A DNA stretch of 64,000 bases, from contig NZ_JACEFT010000014.1 in assembly GCF_013697085.1 (NCBI RefSeq), positions 1 to 64,000 of the forward strand. The letters run 5' to 3'. The DNA comes from Billgrantia kenyensis (GTDB taxonomy: Bacteria > Pseudomonadota > Gammaproteobacteria > Pseudomonadales > Halomonadaceae). Positions 53,832 through 64,000 of the stretch are shown piece after piece (position 1 is the first letter of the stretch; the number at the start of each line of letters is the position of its first letter). The notes below the pieces were generated by a model, which worked only from the letters and a program-made list of their open reading frames with translations, did not search any database and was not told the origin of the DNA. The position numbers and the translations under genes are program-made.

Positions 53832-54653
53832 ATGCAAATGATCGAGATCGCACAGCTGCCGGGCCGCTACGCTGCGCCCCCCGTCAAGGTAGGCGACAAG
53901 CCCATCGACGAGGACAGCATCGCCCGCGAGATGCAGTATCACCCGGCGGCGACCGCCGACGAGGCGAAACTGCTGGCCGCCCGCGCCCTGGTGGTGCGCG
54001 AACTGCTGCGCCAGCGTGCCGTCGAACTCGGTCTGCTGGCCGCCGATTCCCGTGACGAAGGCGAGCATGACGCCGCCATTGCCACGCTGCTGGAGCGGGA
54101 GCTGGAGGTGCCGGAGCCCGAGGAAGAGGCCTGCCGCCGCTTCTTCGATGCCGACCCCGAGCGCTTCAGCGAGCCGACCCGCATTGCCGTACGCCATATC
54201 CTGCTGGCGGCCGCGCCCGATGACGCCGACGCGCGGGATGCCCAGTACCGTCTGGGCGAACAGCTGATCGAGGAGCTCGCGGTGATTCCCGAGCGCTTCA
54301 CCGAATTCGCCATGCGCCACTCCGCCTGCCCGTCGCGGGACGAAGGCGGCGAGCTGGGCTGGCTGGCCCAGGGCCAGACCGTGGCCGAGCTGGATCGCGC
54401 GCTGCAGCACCTGCCAGAGGGGCTGCACGACCGTCCGCTGGCATCACGCTATGGCTGGCACGTGGTGCTGATCGACGAGCGTGTCGGTGGCCAGCGCCTG
54501 CCCTTCGACCAGGTCGCTGAGCGTGTTCGCCACACATTGCGCGAACAGGCCACTCGGCGCGCCTTGCGCCACTATCTGCTGGTGCTCGAAGCTGAAATCG
54601 GCGTCGAGGGGATAGCGCTCGACGACGACAGCGCCAGCTCGCTGATGCAGTAG
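53832..54653 (+). CDS. PpiC-type peptidyl-prolyl isomerase (parvulin)
   Basis: 273-aa protein: helical N-terminal region (about 1-110) and a parvulin domain (about 120-220) with RIAVRHILLAA, FAMRHSACPSRDEGGELGW and PLASRYGWHVVLI. No signal peptide, so probably cytoplasmic, similar to NifM or the NarJ-linked isomerases found next to nar operons. Likely aids folding of the nitrate reductase; inferred from position between narI and moaB. Confidence 0.87.
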   Translation: MQMIEIAQLPGRYAAPPVKVGDKPIDEDSIAREMQYHPAATADEAKLLAARALVVRELLRQRAVELGLLAADSRDEGEHDAAIATLLERELEVPEPEEEACRRFFDADPERFSEPTRIAVRHILLAAAPDDADARDAQYRLGEQLIEELAVIPERFTEFAMRHSACPSRDEGGELGWLAQGQTVAELDRALQHLPEGLHDRPLASRYGWHVVLIDERVGGQRLPFDQVAERVRHTLREQATRRALRHYLLVLEAEIGVEGIALDDDSASSLMQ

Positions 54654-54721
54654 AAGTGCCTGCGCGGCGATTTCACCACGTATTCGTTCACAGCCCGCCC
54701 GGCGGGCGATGAGGAGCCGTC

Positions 54722-55306
54722 ATGTCTCATGTTCACGCCAACGCTCGCTTCGTGCCGCTCGGCATCGCCGTGCTCACCGTCTCCGATACCCGTGGCTTCG
54801 ACCGCGACGGCAGCGGCGACCTGCTCAGCGAGCGCCTGTCGGAGGCCGGCCATGCGCTGGTAGAGCGGCGCATCGTGCCAGACGATATCTACCGAATCCG
54901 TGCGGTGGTTTCCAAGTGGGTGGTGCGCGATGACGTGCAAGTGATCCTGGTCAACGGAGGCACCGGCTTCACCACCCGCGACACCACGCCGGAGGCACTG
55001 CTGCCGTTGTTCGACCGCGCGGTGGACGGGTACGGCGAGCTGTTTCGCCAGCTCTCCTATGACAGCATCGGCACTTCCACCGTGCAGTCGCGTGCGGTGG
55101 GCGGTGTCATCAACCGCACCCTGGTGTTCGCCATGCCCGGTTCGCCCAAGGCCTGCGCCACCGCCTGGGACGGCATCCTCGAAAGCCAGCTCGATGCCCG
55201 CACCCGCCCCTGCAATTTCGTCGCCATGGTGATGCCCGAGCAGCAGGCCTGCGGCACCCGTGAGCAGCCGGTAGTGCCTGACCGCGGTCAAGGAGTGCGC
55301 GCATGA
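54722..55306 (+). CDS. moaB: Molybdenum cofactor biosynthesis protein MoaB/Mog
   Basis: 194-aa MoCF-domain protein with TVSDTRGFDRDGSGDLL and the NGGTGFTTRDTTPEAL motif, which binds molybdopterin. It adenylates molybdopterin before Mo insertion. It overlaps moeA by 4 bp. Provides Mo cofactor for NarG. A short C-terminal extension beyond the usual about 170 residues is present. Confidence 0.92.
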   Translation: MSHVHANARFVPLGIAVLTVSDTRGFDRDGSGDLLSERLSEAGHALVERRIVPDDIYRIRAVVSKWVVRDDVQVILVNGGTGFTTRDTTPEALLPLFDRAVDGYGELFRQLSYDSIGTSTVQSRAVGGVINRTLVFAMPGSPKACATAWDGILESQLDARTRPCNFVAMVMPEQQACGTREQPVVPDRGQGVRA

Positions 55307-56544
55307 GCTGTGCCACCCTTGCCAAAGGATTGCTCGACCTGGAAGTGGCGAGGGCGCGCATGATCGCGGCGGCCGAGCCGGTGCGGGGCGAGGCGCTGGT
55401 GGCCCTGGAGCAGGCCGCCGGACGGGTGCTGGCCCGTGACCTGACGGCTCGTCTCGACATGCCCGGTATCGACAACAGCGCGATGGATGGGTATGCACTG
55501 CGCCTGGCGGAACTCTCCGCTGCAGGGCTGCCGGTGGTCATGCGGGTAGCGGCGGGTGCCGACGTTCAGACCCTACCCGAAGGCGGCTGCGCACGTATCT
55601 TCACCGGTGCGCCGGTGCCCAGGGGGGCCGACTGCGTGGTGCCCCAGGAGCGGGTGCGGCTGGACGAGGCGGGGAGGATGCACGTCGTCGGCGAGGCCAA
55701 GCCGGGGGCCAACATCCGCCGACGCGGCGAGGAGTACCGCGAAGGCGACCCGCTGCTGTCGGCAGGCTGGACGCTGGATGCTCCGGCGCTGGCGATGCTG
55801 GCCAGTCAGGGCATTGCCGAGGTGCCGGTATTGCCCAGCCTGAAGGTGGCGCTGATTTCCACCGGCGACGAGCTGATCGAGCCGGGGGAGCCTTACGTTC
55901 CCGGGCAGGTCTACAACAGCAACCGGGTGATGCTCAAGGCGCTGCTGCAACAGGATGCGTGCGATGTCGTCGACCTGGGCGTCATTGCCGACGACCCCGA
56001 TGCGCTGCGCGAAGCCTTTGCTTTCGCCCGCGACAACGCCGATCTGGTGGTGTGCACCGGCGGTGTCTCGGTGGGTGAAGAGGACCACGTCCGGCCCGTG
56101 CTCGATGAGCTTGGCGGGCTGTTCTTCCACGGCGTGGCAATGAAGCCGGGCAAGCCGTTCGCTTTCGGCTACCTGGATGACGGTTCACCTGAAGGTGTCC
56201 CGCTGATTGGCCTGCCGGGAAATCCGGTGGCCTCTCTGGTGGGTTGGCACATGCTGGCGAGACCCTTCGTCCAGGGCTGCCAGGGCCGCACCGTCGGACC
56301 ATTACAACAATATCGCGTCCGCGCCGGTTTCTCACGGCGGGGGAGCCCGGGACGGCGTGAGCTGCTGCGCGTCACGCTCGATTGGCAGGGCGACCATCCG
56401 GTTGCCATGCTTGCCGGCGGACAGGGCTCTCATATGCTGCATGGGGCGAGCCAGGCGCACGGCTATCTGATGGTGGCCGCCGATACCGAAGTGGAGGAAG
56501 GTCATGAATACCCCTATCTACCCGCCGGGCAGTTCGTCGACTGA
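55303..56544 (+). CDS. moeA: Molybdopterin molybdotransferase MoeA
   Basis: 413-aa enzyme inserting molybdate into adenylated molybdopterin. Four-domain MoeA layout: DNSAMDGYAL near residue 60, IFTGAPVPRGADCVVPQE near 100, STGDEL near 185 and CTGGVSVGEEDHVRPVL near 250. Its last 41 bp overlap the start of the Crp/Fnr regulator, which suggests coupled translation. Confidence 0.94.
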   Translation: MSCATLAKGLLDLEVARARMIAAAEPVRGEALVALEQAAGRVLARDLTARLDMPGIDNSAMDGYALRLAELSAAGLPVVMRVAAGADVQTLPEGGCARIFTGAPVPRGADCVVPQERVRLDEAGRMHVVGEAKPGANIRRRGEEYREGDPLLSAGWTLDAPALAMLASQGIAEVPVLPSLKVALISTGDELIEPGEPYVPGQVYNSNRVMLKALLQQDACDVVDLGVIADDPDALREAFAFARDNADLVVCTGGVSVGEEDHVRPVLDELGGLFFHGVAMKPGKPFAFGYLDDGSPEGVPLIGLPGNPVASLVGWHMLARPFVQGCQGRTVGPLQQYRVRAGFSRRGSPGRRELLRVTLDWQGDHPVAMLAGGQGSHMLHGASQAHGYLMVAADTEVEEGHEYPYLPAGQFVD

Positions 56545-57247
56545 CCTGCTGTTCAAGCCCAAGCAGCTGCGCGAGCTCATCCACGGCGTGCCCTGGCTGG
56601 GTGAGCTGGATGAAGACGAGGTCACTGCATTACTGCAGGACTCCGAGCTGCGCTCGCTGAAGACCCGGGAATGGCTGTTTCGCCAGGAGACACCGGCACA
56701 CTGGCTGTATATCGTCATCAACGGCGCAGTGCGCCTGGCGCGCAGCGCCGGCGACGGCCGCCTGGCCACGATTCGCTGCGTCGAGCGCGGGGGCACCCTG
56801 GGCGAGCTGAGCATGGTGTCGAGCGCCGGCGTCTACCTCTACTCCGCCGAGGCACTGCGGCGTACTCATGCGCTGGCGGTCCCGGCCCAGCGCTGTCGCG
56901 AGATCATGGATCGCCAGCCGGCCTGCCGCGCCGAATTCATGAGCCGGCTGGCGCTCGAGCTCACCGAGCGCCTCGAGGATCTGGCCCTGCTGACACAGGC
57001 CGATGCCATGTCGCGGCTGGTCAGCTACATCCTGCGCCAGCTACCTTCGGGCCGCAGCCGCACGCCGCGAGTGGTGCGGCTGTCGATCCCCAAGCGCTGG
57101 CTCGCCGCTCAGCTGGCGATGACGCCGGAGACCCTATCGCGGCTACTGGCCAAGCTGCGTGACGGCGGAGTGATCAGCATCGACCGTCAGCGCCTCACGG
57201 TGCTCGACGAGCAGAAACTGCGCGACGCCATGCTGGCCGACGACTGA
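56504..57247 (+). CDS. dnr: Crp/Fnr-family regulator, DNR-like
   Basis: 247-aa regulator: cyclic-nucleotide-type sensor domain (about 25-145), dimer helix and a winged helix (about 170-235) whose recognition helix reads MTPETLSRLLAKLRDGG. The E-x2-SR core recognises the TTGAC/T half-sites found throughout this window. The N-terminal cysteines that bind the oxygen-labile cluster in FNR/ANR are absent, which points to a DNR/NnrR haem-type NO sensor. GAGGAAGG precedes the ATG. Its position inside a molybdenum cofactor cluster is unusual but sensible. Confidence 0.85.
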   Translation: MNTPIYPPGSSSTDLLFKPKQLRELIHGVPWLGELDEDEVTALLQDSELRSLKTREWLFRQETPAHWLYIVINGAVRLARSAGDGRLATIRCVERGGTLGELSMVSSAGVYLYSAEALRRTHALAVPAQRCREIMDRQPACRAEFMSRLALELTERLEDLALLTQADAMSRLVSYILRQLPSGRSRTPRVVRLSIPKRWLAAQLAMTPETLSRLLAKLRDGGVISIDRQRLTVLDEQKLRDAMLADD

Positions 57248-57290
57248 GGTCATCGGCGCGGGGTCGCGCATTGTACTGAAGGGAGGATGC

Positions 57291-57710
57291 ATGTCCCGAA
57301 CCGCGAACAAGCCTCGCACCCTGGTCTACTCCTGCTCCGGCTGCTCCGACGTGGCGCAGCTGGCCAACGACGTGGCCGTGCTCCTCGATCACACCGGCGT
57401 GGCCGAGATGTCGTGCATCTCGGGGGTGGGCGGCGGTGTGCCCGGCCTGGTGCGGACCGCACGCTCGGGGCGGCCGATCGTCGCCATCGACGGCTGCCAG
57501 ATGCACTGCGTGACCCACTGCCTGGCCCGGGCCGGGGTGAGCGCCAGCGAACACGTCAAGCTCTACGAGCAGGGCTTTCGCAAGCGTCGTGGCCAGAGCT
57601 ACGACGACGACACCGTCAACGAGGTGGCCGAACAGGTCGGCGAATTGATCGCCCGCCTGCCGATGAATGCCGAGTCTCACGTAGAAGCCCACGCGGAGAA
57701 GACCCCATGA
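57291..57710 (+). CDS. DGC-domain zinc-binding protein
   Basis: 139-aa protein of the putative zinc-binding DGC family, named for the DGC motif seen here in [13 protein letters not shown]. Also [10 protein letters not shown] at the N-terminus and [10 protein letters not shown]; the cysteine set suggests a metal site. The function is unknown, but such genes are often near anaerobic metabolism genes. GGGAGG precedes the ATG. It overlaps moaA by 4 bp. Confidence 0.8.
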   Translation: MSRTANKPRTLVYSCSGCSDVAQLANDVAVLLDHTGVAEMSCISGVGGGVPGLVRTARSGRPIVAIDGCQMHCVTHCLARAGVSASEHVKLYEQGFRKRRGQSYDDDTVNEVAEQVGELIARLPMNAESHVEAHAEKTP

Positions 57711-58693
57711 GCCTGATCGACGGCTTCGGCCGCAGCGTGCGCTACGTCCGCCTCTCCGTCACCGACCGCTGCGACTTCCGCTGCGTCTACTGCATGGCCG
57801 AGGAGATGACCTTCCTGCCCCGGGCCAAGCTGCTGACGCTGGAGGAGATCGCCACGCTGTCGCGGGCTTTCGTCGAGCTCGGCGTGGAGAAGATCCGCCT
57901 CACCGGCGGCGAGCCGCTGGTACGTCGCGGCATCGAGGATTTGGTCAGCAAGCTAGGCGCGCTGCCGGGCCTGCGCGACTTCGGCATGACCACCAACGGC
58001 GCCGGCCTGGTCAAGCACGCCCGCGCGCTGTACCAGGGCGGGCTCAAGCGGCTCAACGTCAGCCTCGATTCGCTCGACCCGGCGCGCTTCCGCGCCCTGA
58101 CCCGCACCGGTGATCTCGCCAGGGTCATCGACGGCATCCGCGCCGCCCGGGATGCCGGCTTTACGCGCATCAAGCTCAACGCGGTGATCCTCAAGGGGCG
58201 CAACGACGACGAAGTGCTCGACCTGGTCGAGTTTGCTCGCGCCGAAGGCGTCGACATCAGCTTCATCGAGGAGATGCCGCTGGGCCAGAACATGAGCCAC
58301 GACCGCGGCGAGACCTTCTGCTCCAGCGACGACGTGCGCGGAGCCATCGAGGCGCGCCACGCCCTGCTGCCCACCACCGAAACCACCCTCGGGCCGTCGC
58401 GCTACTATCGCATGACCGACAGCGACTCGCGCATCGGCTTCATCTCGCCCCACAGCCACAATTTCTGCGCCGCCTGCAACCGCGTGCGGGTCACCGCCGA
58501 AGGCCGCCTGCTGCTGTGCCTGGGCAATGAGCACTCGGTCGACCTGCGCGCGGTGATGCGCCGCCACCCTGGCGATCTCGAACGGCTCAAGGCCGCCATC
58601 GTCGATGCCATGCAGAACAAGCCCGAGCGTCACCACTTCACCACCGACGGCGACGTGCAGGTGGTGCGCTTCATGAACATGACGGGGGGCTGA
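57707..58693 (+). CDS. moaA: GTP 3',8-cyclase MoaA
   Basis: 328-aa radical SAM enzyme starting molybdopterin synthesis from GTP. SAM cluster motif CDFRCVYCM at about residues 24-32, LTGGEPLVR near 70, and the second cluster [20 protein letters not shown] near 255-275. C-terminal GG motif (MTGG) is intact. It closes the moaB-moeA-dnr-DGC-moaA series; moaC, moaD and moaE are not in the window. Confidence 0.95.
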   Translation: MSLIDGFGRSVRYVRLSVTDRCDFRCVYCMAEEMTFLPRAKLLTLEEIATLSRAFVELGVEKIRLTGGEPLVRRGIEDLVSKLGALPGLRDFGMTTNGAGLVKHARALYQGGLKRLNVSLDSLDPARFRALTRTGDLARVIDGIRAARDAGFTRIKLNAVILKGRNDDEVLDLVEFARAEGVDISFIEEMPLGQNMSHDRGETFCSSDDVRGAIEARHALLPTTETTLGPSRYYRMTDSDSRIGFISPHSHNFCAACNRVRVTAEGRLLLCLGNEHSVDLRAVMRRHPGDLERLKAAIVDAMQNKPERHHFTTDGDVQVVRFMNMTGG

Positions 58694-58793
58694 CGGCGGC
58701 TTGCCACGTCGCATCGTTCCGCTGACTTGACCGGCACGGGCGTCAGGGGCAATGTCGGGGCAGAGTATCGCATCCTGCCCAAAGGTCGTTCCC

Positions 58794-59831
58794 ATGCTCC
58801 CGGTCGCCTCGCACGAGCCCCTCTCGGTCGGCTTCGTCCTGTTGAACCGCTTCACCCTGCTGCCGTTTGCGGCCTTCGTCGACTGCCTGCGCCTGGCGGC
58901 TGACGAGGGGGACCGCAGCCGCCAGCTGCGCTGCCACTGGACCTTCATGACCAGCACGGGGGAGCAGGCCACGTCCAGCTGCGGCGCGGCCATCTCGCCC
59001 TGCGAGCCTTTCCGCGATCCGGCGAGCTTCGATTACATCGTGGTGATCGGCGGGGTGCAGGACGAGCGCGACCGGGTGGACTCCACGGCGCTGGCCTATC
59101 TGCGTCGCTCGGCGGATACCGGGGTGCCGCTGGTCGGGCTGTGCACCGGCGTCTTTGCGCTGATTCAGGCGGGGCTGATGAAGGGGCGCCGCTGCTGCGT
59201 GAGCTGGTATCACCACCGCGACATGATCCAGCGCTTTCCTGCCATCGAGCCCGTCGCTGATCGCCTGTTCATCGACGACGGCGACCGCCTCACCTGCGCC
59301 GGCGGCGCGGCGGGAGCGGACCTGGCCGCCTATCTGATCGAGCGTCACCTGGGCAAGGCCTGGGCGATGAAGAGCCTGCACATCATGCTGCTTGACGAGG
59401 CGCGCACGGGGGGGCATCCCCAGCCTCAGCCGGTGGTGTTCGGCAAGATCGAGGACCGCCTGGTGCGCAAGGCCATTGCGCTGCTCGAGCAGCACCTGGG
59501 GGAGATGATCTCCATGGAGGTGCTTGCCGAGCGGGTCGGTACTTCACGGCGCAACCTGGAGCGCCGCTTCAAGGAGACGCTCGGCGTCAGCCCGCAGAAG
59601 TTCTCCCGCGACCTGCGCCTGCGCTACGGCGTGTGGCTGCTGCACTACACCGGCAAGAGCATTACCGAAATCGGCGAGCGCTGCGGCTTCGCCGATACGG
59701 CCCACTTCTCACGCCACTTTCGTAGCGCCTTCGGCATGACGCCGTCGGAAATGCGCAAGAGCGTAAGCGAGCCGGGAGGCGCCCGGGTCGATCCCTTCTT
59801 CCTGCACGTCGAGGGCCGTCCGGCGCTCTGA
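58794..59831 (+). CDS. GlxA-type AraC regulator (GATase1 + HTH), sarcosine/betaine type
   Basis: 345-aa regulator: DJ-1/PfpI-like domain (about 10-190, with VGLCTGVFALIQAG) and C-terminal AraC helix-turn-helix (about 225-325; VGTSRRNLERRFKETLGVSP and CGFADTAHFSRHFRSAFGMTPSEMR). Proteins of this layout include GbdR and SouR, which control glycine betaine and sarcosine catabolism in Pseudomonas. The adjacent glyA-soxBDA genes support such a role. Start at 58794 has AAAGG upstream; an earlier in-frame ATG at 58752 is possible. Confidence 0.82.
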   Translation: MLPVASHEPLSVGFVLLNRFTLLPFAAFVDCLRLAADEGDRSRQLRCHWTFMTSTGEQATSSCGAAISPCEPFRDPASFDYIVVIGGVQDERDRVDSTALAYLRRSADTGVPLVGLCTGVFALIQAGLMKGRRCCVSWYHHRDMIQRFPAIEPVADRLFIDDGDRLTCAGGAAGADLAAYLIERHLGKAWAMKSLHIMLLDEARTGGHPQPQPVVFGKIEDRLVRKAIALLEQHLGEMISMEVLAERVGTSRRNLERRFKETLGVSPQKFSRDLRLRYGVWLLHYTGKSITEIGERCGFADTAHFSRHFRSAFGMTPSEMRKSVSEPGGARVDPFFLHVEGRPAL

Positions 59832-60097
59832 GCCGGCCTGCTCCACCCGTCCGCTTCATGCGGCTTTGAGCTCTCTTCCCTGGCGCGCTTCATCAGCTCG
59901 AATCAATATGCCTGGGCTGCCGGCTCGACTCGGACATTCAGCAAGCCTGTCGCATTCGTTCAATCTTTCCTGCTTCCGGTTGCCTTTAATCCATGCATAA
60001 GGATTTCAAATTTTTCACCGGGTCAGGTAGCCGATAGATTCGAGGCAATACCTGCCGATACCCGACAACAGATACCAGACAACAACAGGAGTCAGTC
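59832..60097 (+). promoter_or_regulatory. Upstream region of glyA-sox operon
   Basis: 266 bp without a gene. It contains a GACAACA-N7-GACAACA direct repeat (about 60064-60084) next to the ribosome site CAGGAG, a region that could bind a regulator. I see no riboswitch fold or FNR-type box. The promoter was not identified. Confidence 0.35.
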
Positions 60098-61399
<1,302 letters not shown>

Positions 61400-61449
61400 A
61401 CGCCTAGGGTAACGGCCCCGCCCGCCGGGGCCGGTCGAGGAGAGACGAG

Positions 61450-62700
61450 ATGCAACGCTATTCAGGATTCGGGCTGGCCAAGCACGCGCTCAGCCACCAC
61501 GAGAACTGGGAGCGCCAGTGGCGCAACCCCACGCCCAAGAAGCAGTACGACGTGATCATCGTCGGCGGCGGCGGCCACGGCCTGGCCACCGCCTACTACC
61601 TGGCCAAGGAGCACGGCATCACCAACGTGGCGGTGGTGGAGAAGGGCTGGCTGGGTGGCGGCAATACCGCCCGCAACACCACCATCGTACGCTCCAACTA
61701 CCTGTGGGACGAAGCCGCGGCTCTCTATGAGCACGCCATGAAACTGTGGGAAGGGCTCTCCCAGGACCTCAACTACAACGTCATGTTCTCCCAGCGGGGC
61801 GTCATGAACCTGGCCCACACCCTGCAGGACATGCGCGACGTCCAGCGCCGGGTCAACGCCAACCGCCTGAACGGCATCGACAGCGTGGTGCTCACCCCCG
61901 AGGAGATCCAGGAGATCGTGCCGATCATGGACTGCTCGAAGAACGCCCGCTACCCGATCCTCGGTGCCTCCTGGCAGCCGCGGGCGGGCGTGGCGCGCCA
62001 CGACGCCGTGGCCTGGGGCTATGCCCGGGCCGCCGACGCACTCGGCGTCGACCTGCTGCAGAACACCGAGGTCACCGGCTTCAAGATTCGCGACGGCCGC
62101 GTCTACGGCGTGCACACCAACCGCGGCGACATCGAGGCCAAGACCGTGGGCTGCGTGGCGGCGGGCAACTCCGGCGTGCTGGCCAAGATGGCCGGTTTCC
62201 GCCTCCCGCTGGAGTCCCACCCGCTGCAGGCGCTGGTCTCCGAGCCGCTCAAGCCGGTGCTCGATACGGTGGTGATGTCCAACCACGTGCACGGCTACAT
62301 CAGCCAGACCGACAAGGGCGACCTGGTGATCGGCGCCGGCATCGACGGCTACAACGGCTACGGCCAGCGCGGCAGCTACCCCACCGTGGAGCACACCCTG
62401 CAGGCCATCGTCGAGATGTTCCCGATCTTCTCGCGGGTACGCATGAACCGCCAGTGGGGCGGCATCGTCGACACCTGCCCGGACGCCTGCCCGATCCTCT
62501 CCGCCACGCCGGTGAAGGGGCTCTTCTTCAACTGCGGCTGGGGCACCGGCGGCTTCAAGGCCACCCCGGGGTCGGGCCACGTGTTCGCCTGGACCCTGGC
62601 CAAGAATCAGGCCCATCCTCTCGCGGCCCCGTTCTCCATCGACCGTTTCCATACCGGGGCACTGGTCGACGAGCACGGCGCGGCCGGCGTGGCGCATTGA
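61450..62700 (+). CDS. soxB: Sarcosine oxidase beta subunit
   Basis: 416-aa FAD subunit of heterotetrameric sarcosine oxidase. FAD motif [20 protein letters not shown] (about 37-56). The family binds FMN covalently through a histidine, seen in the GVARHDAV region (near 180). It oxidises sarcosine to glycine with transfer of the methyl to folate. AGGAGAGAC precedes the ATG. A repeat separates it from soxD. Confidence 0.95.
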   Translation: MQRYSGFGLAKHALSHHENWERQWRNPTPKKQYDVIIVGGGGHGLATAYYLAKEHGITNVAVVEKGWLGGGNTARNTTIVRSNYLWDEAAALYEHAMKLWEGLSQDLNYNVMFSQRGVMNLAHTLQDMRDVQRRVNANRLNGIDSVVLTPEEIQEIVPIMDCSKNARYPILGASWQPRAGVARHDAVAWGYARAADALGVDLLQNTEVTGFKIRDGRVYGVHTNRGDIEAKTVGCVAAGNSGVLAKMAGFRLPLESHPLQALVSEPLKPVLDTVVMSNHVHGYISQTDKGDLVIGAGIDGYNGYGQRGSYPTVEHTLQAIVEMFPIFSRVRMNRQWGGIVDTCPDACPILSATPVKGLFFNCGWGTGGFKATPGSGHVFAWTLAKNQAHPLAAPFSIDRFHTGALVDEHGAAGVAH

Positions 62701-62707
62701 TAACTCA

Positions 62708-62862
62708 GTGAGGACAGGCGCTTCGCGATGAGCGCCGGGGACAAGGCGAAGCGAGGGTTTTTTGCCATGGATGGCAAAAATAGCGCCCAGGGATGGGTTC
62801 ACAGCGCCCTCGCGCAGGCTTGTCGCCGGAGAAGCTCATCGGATGCCGGATTGTGAAAGTCT
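62708..62862. repeat. Long hairpin repeat, copy B
   Basis: Shares its core with copy A (62760-62808). Left arm GATGAGC, CCGGGGACAAG and GCGAGGG pairs with right arm CCCTCGC, CTTGTCGCCGG and GCTCATC. The arms differ from copy A but remain paired. It lies between soxB and soxD, inside an operon. Confidence 0.75.
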
Positions 62863-62880
62863 CTCCAAGGGAGAACCACC

Positions 62881-63273
62881 ATGTTTCTTATCTACTGCCC
62901 CCACTGCGAGGAGCTCCGCGAGGAAGAGGAGTTCCACCCCAAGGGCCAGGCGCATATCGTACGCCCCGCGGATCCCGAGGCCTGCTCCGACGAGGAGTGG
63001 GGCGACTACCTCTTCTTCCGTGACAACCCCCGCGGCATCCACCACGAACTGTGGGTGCACGCCGTCGGCTGTCGCAAGTTCTTCAACGTCACGCGCAATA
63101 CCGTGAGCTACGAGATCCTCGAAACCTACAAGATCGGCGAGCCGCCCCGCATCACCGCCGAGAGCCTGGCGAGTGACGAAGTCCAGGGTAAGGTGCAGGT
63201 CGCCAGCAGCGGACAACAGACCGTGGGCGCCACCAATGCCACGGTAGAAACGGTCAAGGGGGAGAAGGCATGA
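62881..63273 (+). CDS. soxD: Sarcosine oxidase delta subunit
   Basis: 130-aa small zinc-binding subunit. N-terminal LIYCPHCEELREEEEF and a later histidine/cysteine pair (HAVGCRKFF) bind zinc. The length is somewhat above the usual about 100 because of a C-terminal tail. AGGGAG precedes the ATG. It overlaps soxA by 4 bp. Confidence 0.92.
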   Translation: MFLIYCPHCEELREEEEFHPKGQAHIVRPADPEACSDEEWGDYLFFRDNPRGIHHELWVHAVGCRKFFNVTRNTVSYEILETYKIGEPPRITAESLASDEVQGKVQVASSGQQTVGATNATVETVKGEKA

Positions 63274-64000
63274 GCAAGTCCGTGACACAGCCGAATCGTC
63301 TCCAAGAGGGCGGGCGTATCGATCGCTCGCGCAAGCTCGGCTTCACCTTCAACGGCCAGCACTATCAGGGCCATGCCGGCGACACCCTGGCCTCGGCGCT
63401 GCTGGCCAACGGCGTGGATATCGTCAACCGCAGCTTCAAGTACTCGCGCCCGCGCGGCATCGTCGCCGCCGGCGCCGAGGAGCCCAATGCGCTGGTTCAG
63501 CTGGGCAGCACCGAGGCGGCCCAGGTGCCCAACGTGCGCGCCACCCAGCAGGCGCTGTTCGACGGGCTCGTCGCGCGCAGCACCAACGGCTGGCCCAACG
63601 TGCAGCGCGACGTCATGAGTTTGGTGGGCAAGCTGGGCGGTCGCTTCATGCCGCCGGGCTTCTACTACAAGACCTTCATGGCGCCGGCCTCCATGTGGAT
63701 GACCTACGAGAAGTACATCCGCAAGGGCGCAGGGCTCGGCCGTAGCCCCATGGAGCGCGACCCGGACAGCTACGATCATCTCAACCAGCACTGCGACCTG
63801 CTGGTGATCGGCGCCGGCCCCGCCGGCCTGGCGGCGGCGCTGACCGCGGCCCGCAGCGGCGCCCGGGTGATCCTGGCCGACGAGCAGGAGGAGATGGGCG
63901 GTTCGCTGCTCGACAGTCGCGAACTGCTCGACAGCCAGCCCGCCGCCCAGTGGGCCGAGCAGGTGCTGGCGGAGCTCGCCGGGCTCGACAACGTCACTCT
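63270..64000 (+). CDS. soxA: Sarcosine oxidase alpha subunit (partial, runs off the window)
   Basis: First 243 residues of the alpha subunit, open at the right edge; the full protein is about 1000 aa. The N-terminal ferredoxin-like region has HAGDTLASALLANGVDIVNR and SFKYSRPRG; a dinucleotide-binding motif LLVIGAGPAGLAAALTAARS begins near residue 178 (NAD site). The C-terminal folate-binding part is beyond the window. Confidence 0.93.
   Translation, partial: MSKSVTQPNRLQEGGRIDRSRKLGFTFNGQHYQGHAGDTLASALLANGVDIVNRSFKYSRPRGIVAAGAEEPNALVQLGSTEAAQVPNVRATQQALFDGLVARSTNGWPNVQRDVMSLVGKLGGRFMPPGFYYKTFMAPASMWMTYEKYIRKGAGLGRSPMERDPDSYDHLNQHCDLLVIGAGPAGLAAALTAARSGARVILADEQEEMGGSLLDSRELLDSQPAAQWAEQVLAELAGLDNVT

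Noticed and set aside
59832..60097. Glycine or folate riboswitch before glyA
   Set aside because: I could not find the conserved paired core of either class; only a GACAACA direct repeat is present.

Overview
The window is about 64 kb of GC-rich chromosomal DNA from a facultatively anaerobic, denitrifying gammaproteobacterium. Gene content, gene order and the intergenic repeat families suggest the Halomonas group, but no rRNA or tRNA gene is present to confirm this. Nearly everything serves life without oxygen: nitrate and NO respiration, NO defence, oxygen-independent deoxyribonucleotide and ubiquinone synthesis, and molybdenum cofactor supply. A deoxynucleoside catabolic operon and a sarcosine catabolic operon complete the window. 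No transposase, prophage, CRISPR array or RNA gene was seen.

Layout. 1-6.4 kb: ytfE/dnrN (NO damage repair) divergent from norR, then ubiT and a split class II ribonucleotide reductase (nrdJa, nrdJb). 6.4-13.5 kb: deoR divergent from nupC-deoC-deoA-deoB-deoD-cdd. 13.6-18.5 kb (minus strand): the class III reductase (nrdD, a detached glycyl-radical peptide, nrdG) and ubiUV for O2-independent ubiquinone synthesis. 18.6-19.9 kb: hmp flavohaemoglobin. 19.9-28.1 kb: haem d1 assembly genes, nirCF leftward and nirD-L-G-H-J-E-N rightward; nirS itself is not here. 28.2-37.6 kb: nnrS, sirB2-like gene, norCBQD, a 68-aa membrane protein, and a convergent four-gene membrane operon with norE/norF-like genes. 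37.9-38.5 kb: hicAB toxin-antitoxin. 38.6-46.7 kb: narK-usp-narK, narLX and a divergent third nitrate transporter. 46.9-58.7 kb: narGHJI, a PpiC-type isomerase, moaB-moeA-dnr-DGC protein-moaA. 58.8-64 kb: a GlxA/AraC regulator, glyA and soxBD(A).

Regulation is readable. A perfect sigma-54 promoter and three GGT-N7-ACC boxes wire NorR to ytfE. An NsrR-like operator lies before hmp, and a 16-bp DeoR palindrome overlaps the nupC promoter. At least seven FNR/ANR/DNR-type boxes lie before ubiT, nrdD, ubiUV, nirCF, nnrS, norCB and the norEF-like operon. In each, a -10-like hexamer sits exactly 22 nt downstream of the box, which is class II geometry. A DNR-type regulator gene sits inside the molybdenum cofactor cluster, and NarXL sits beside the nitrate transporters.

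The most unusual points are the NrdD split into a 576-aa catalytic chain lacking an ATP cone plus a 54-aa glycyl-radical peptide, the uncharacterised DNR-controlled membrane operon at 35.7-37.6 kb, and two intergenic hairpin repeats whose arms differ but still pair.
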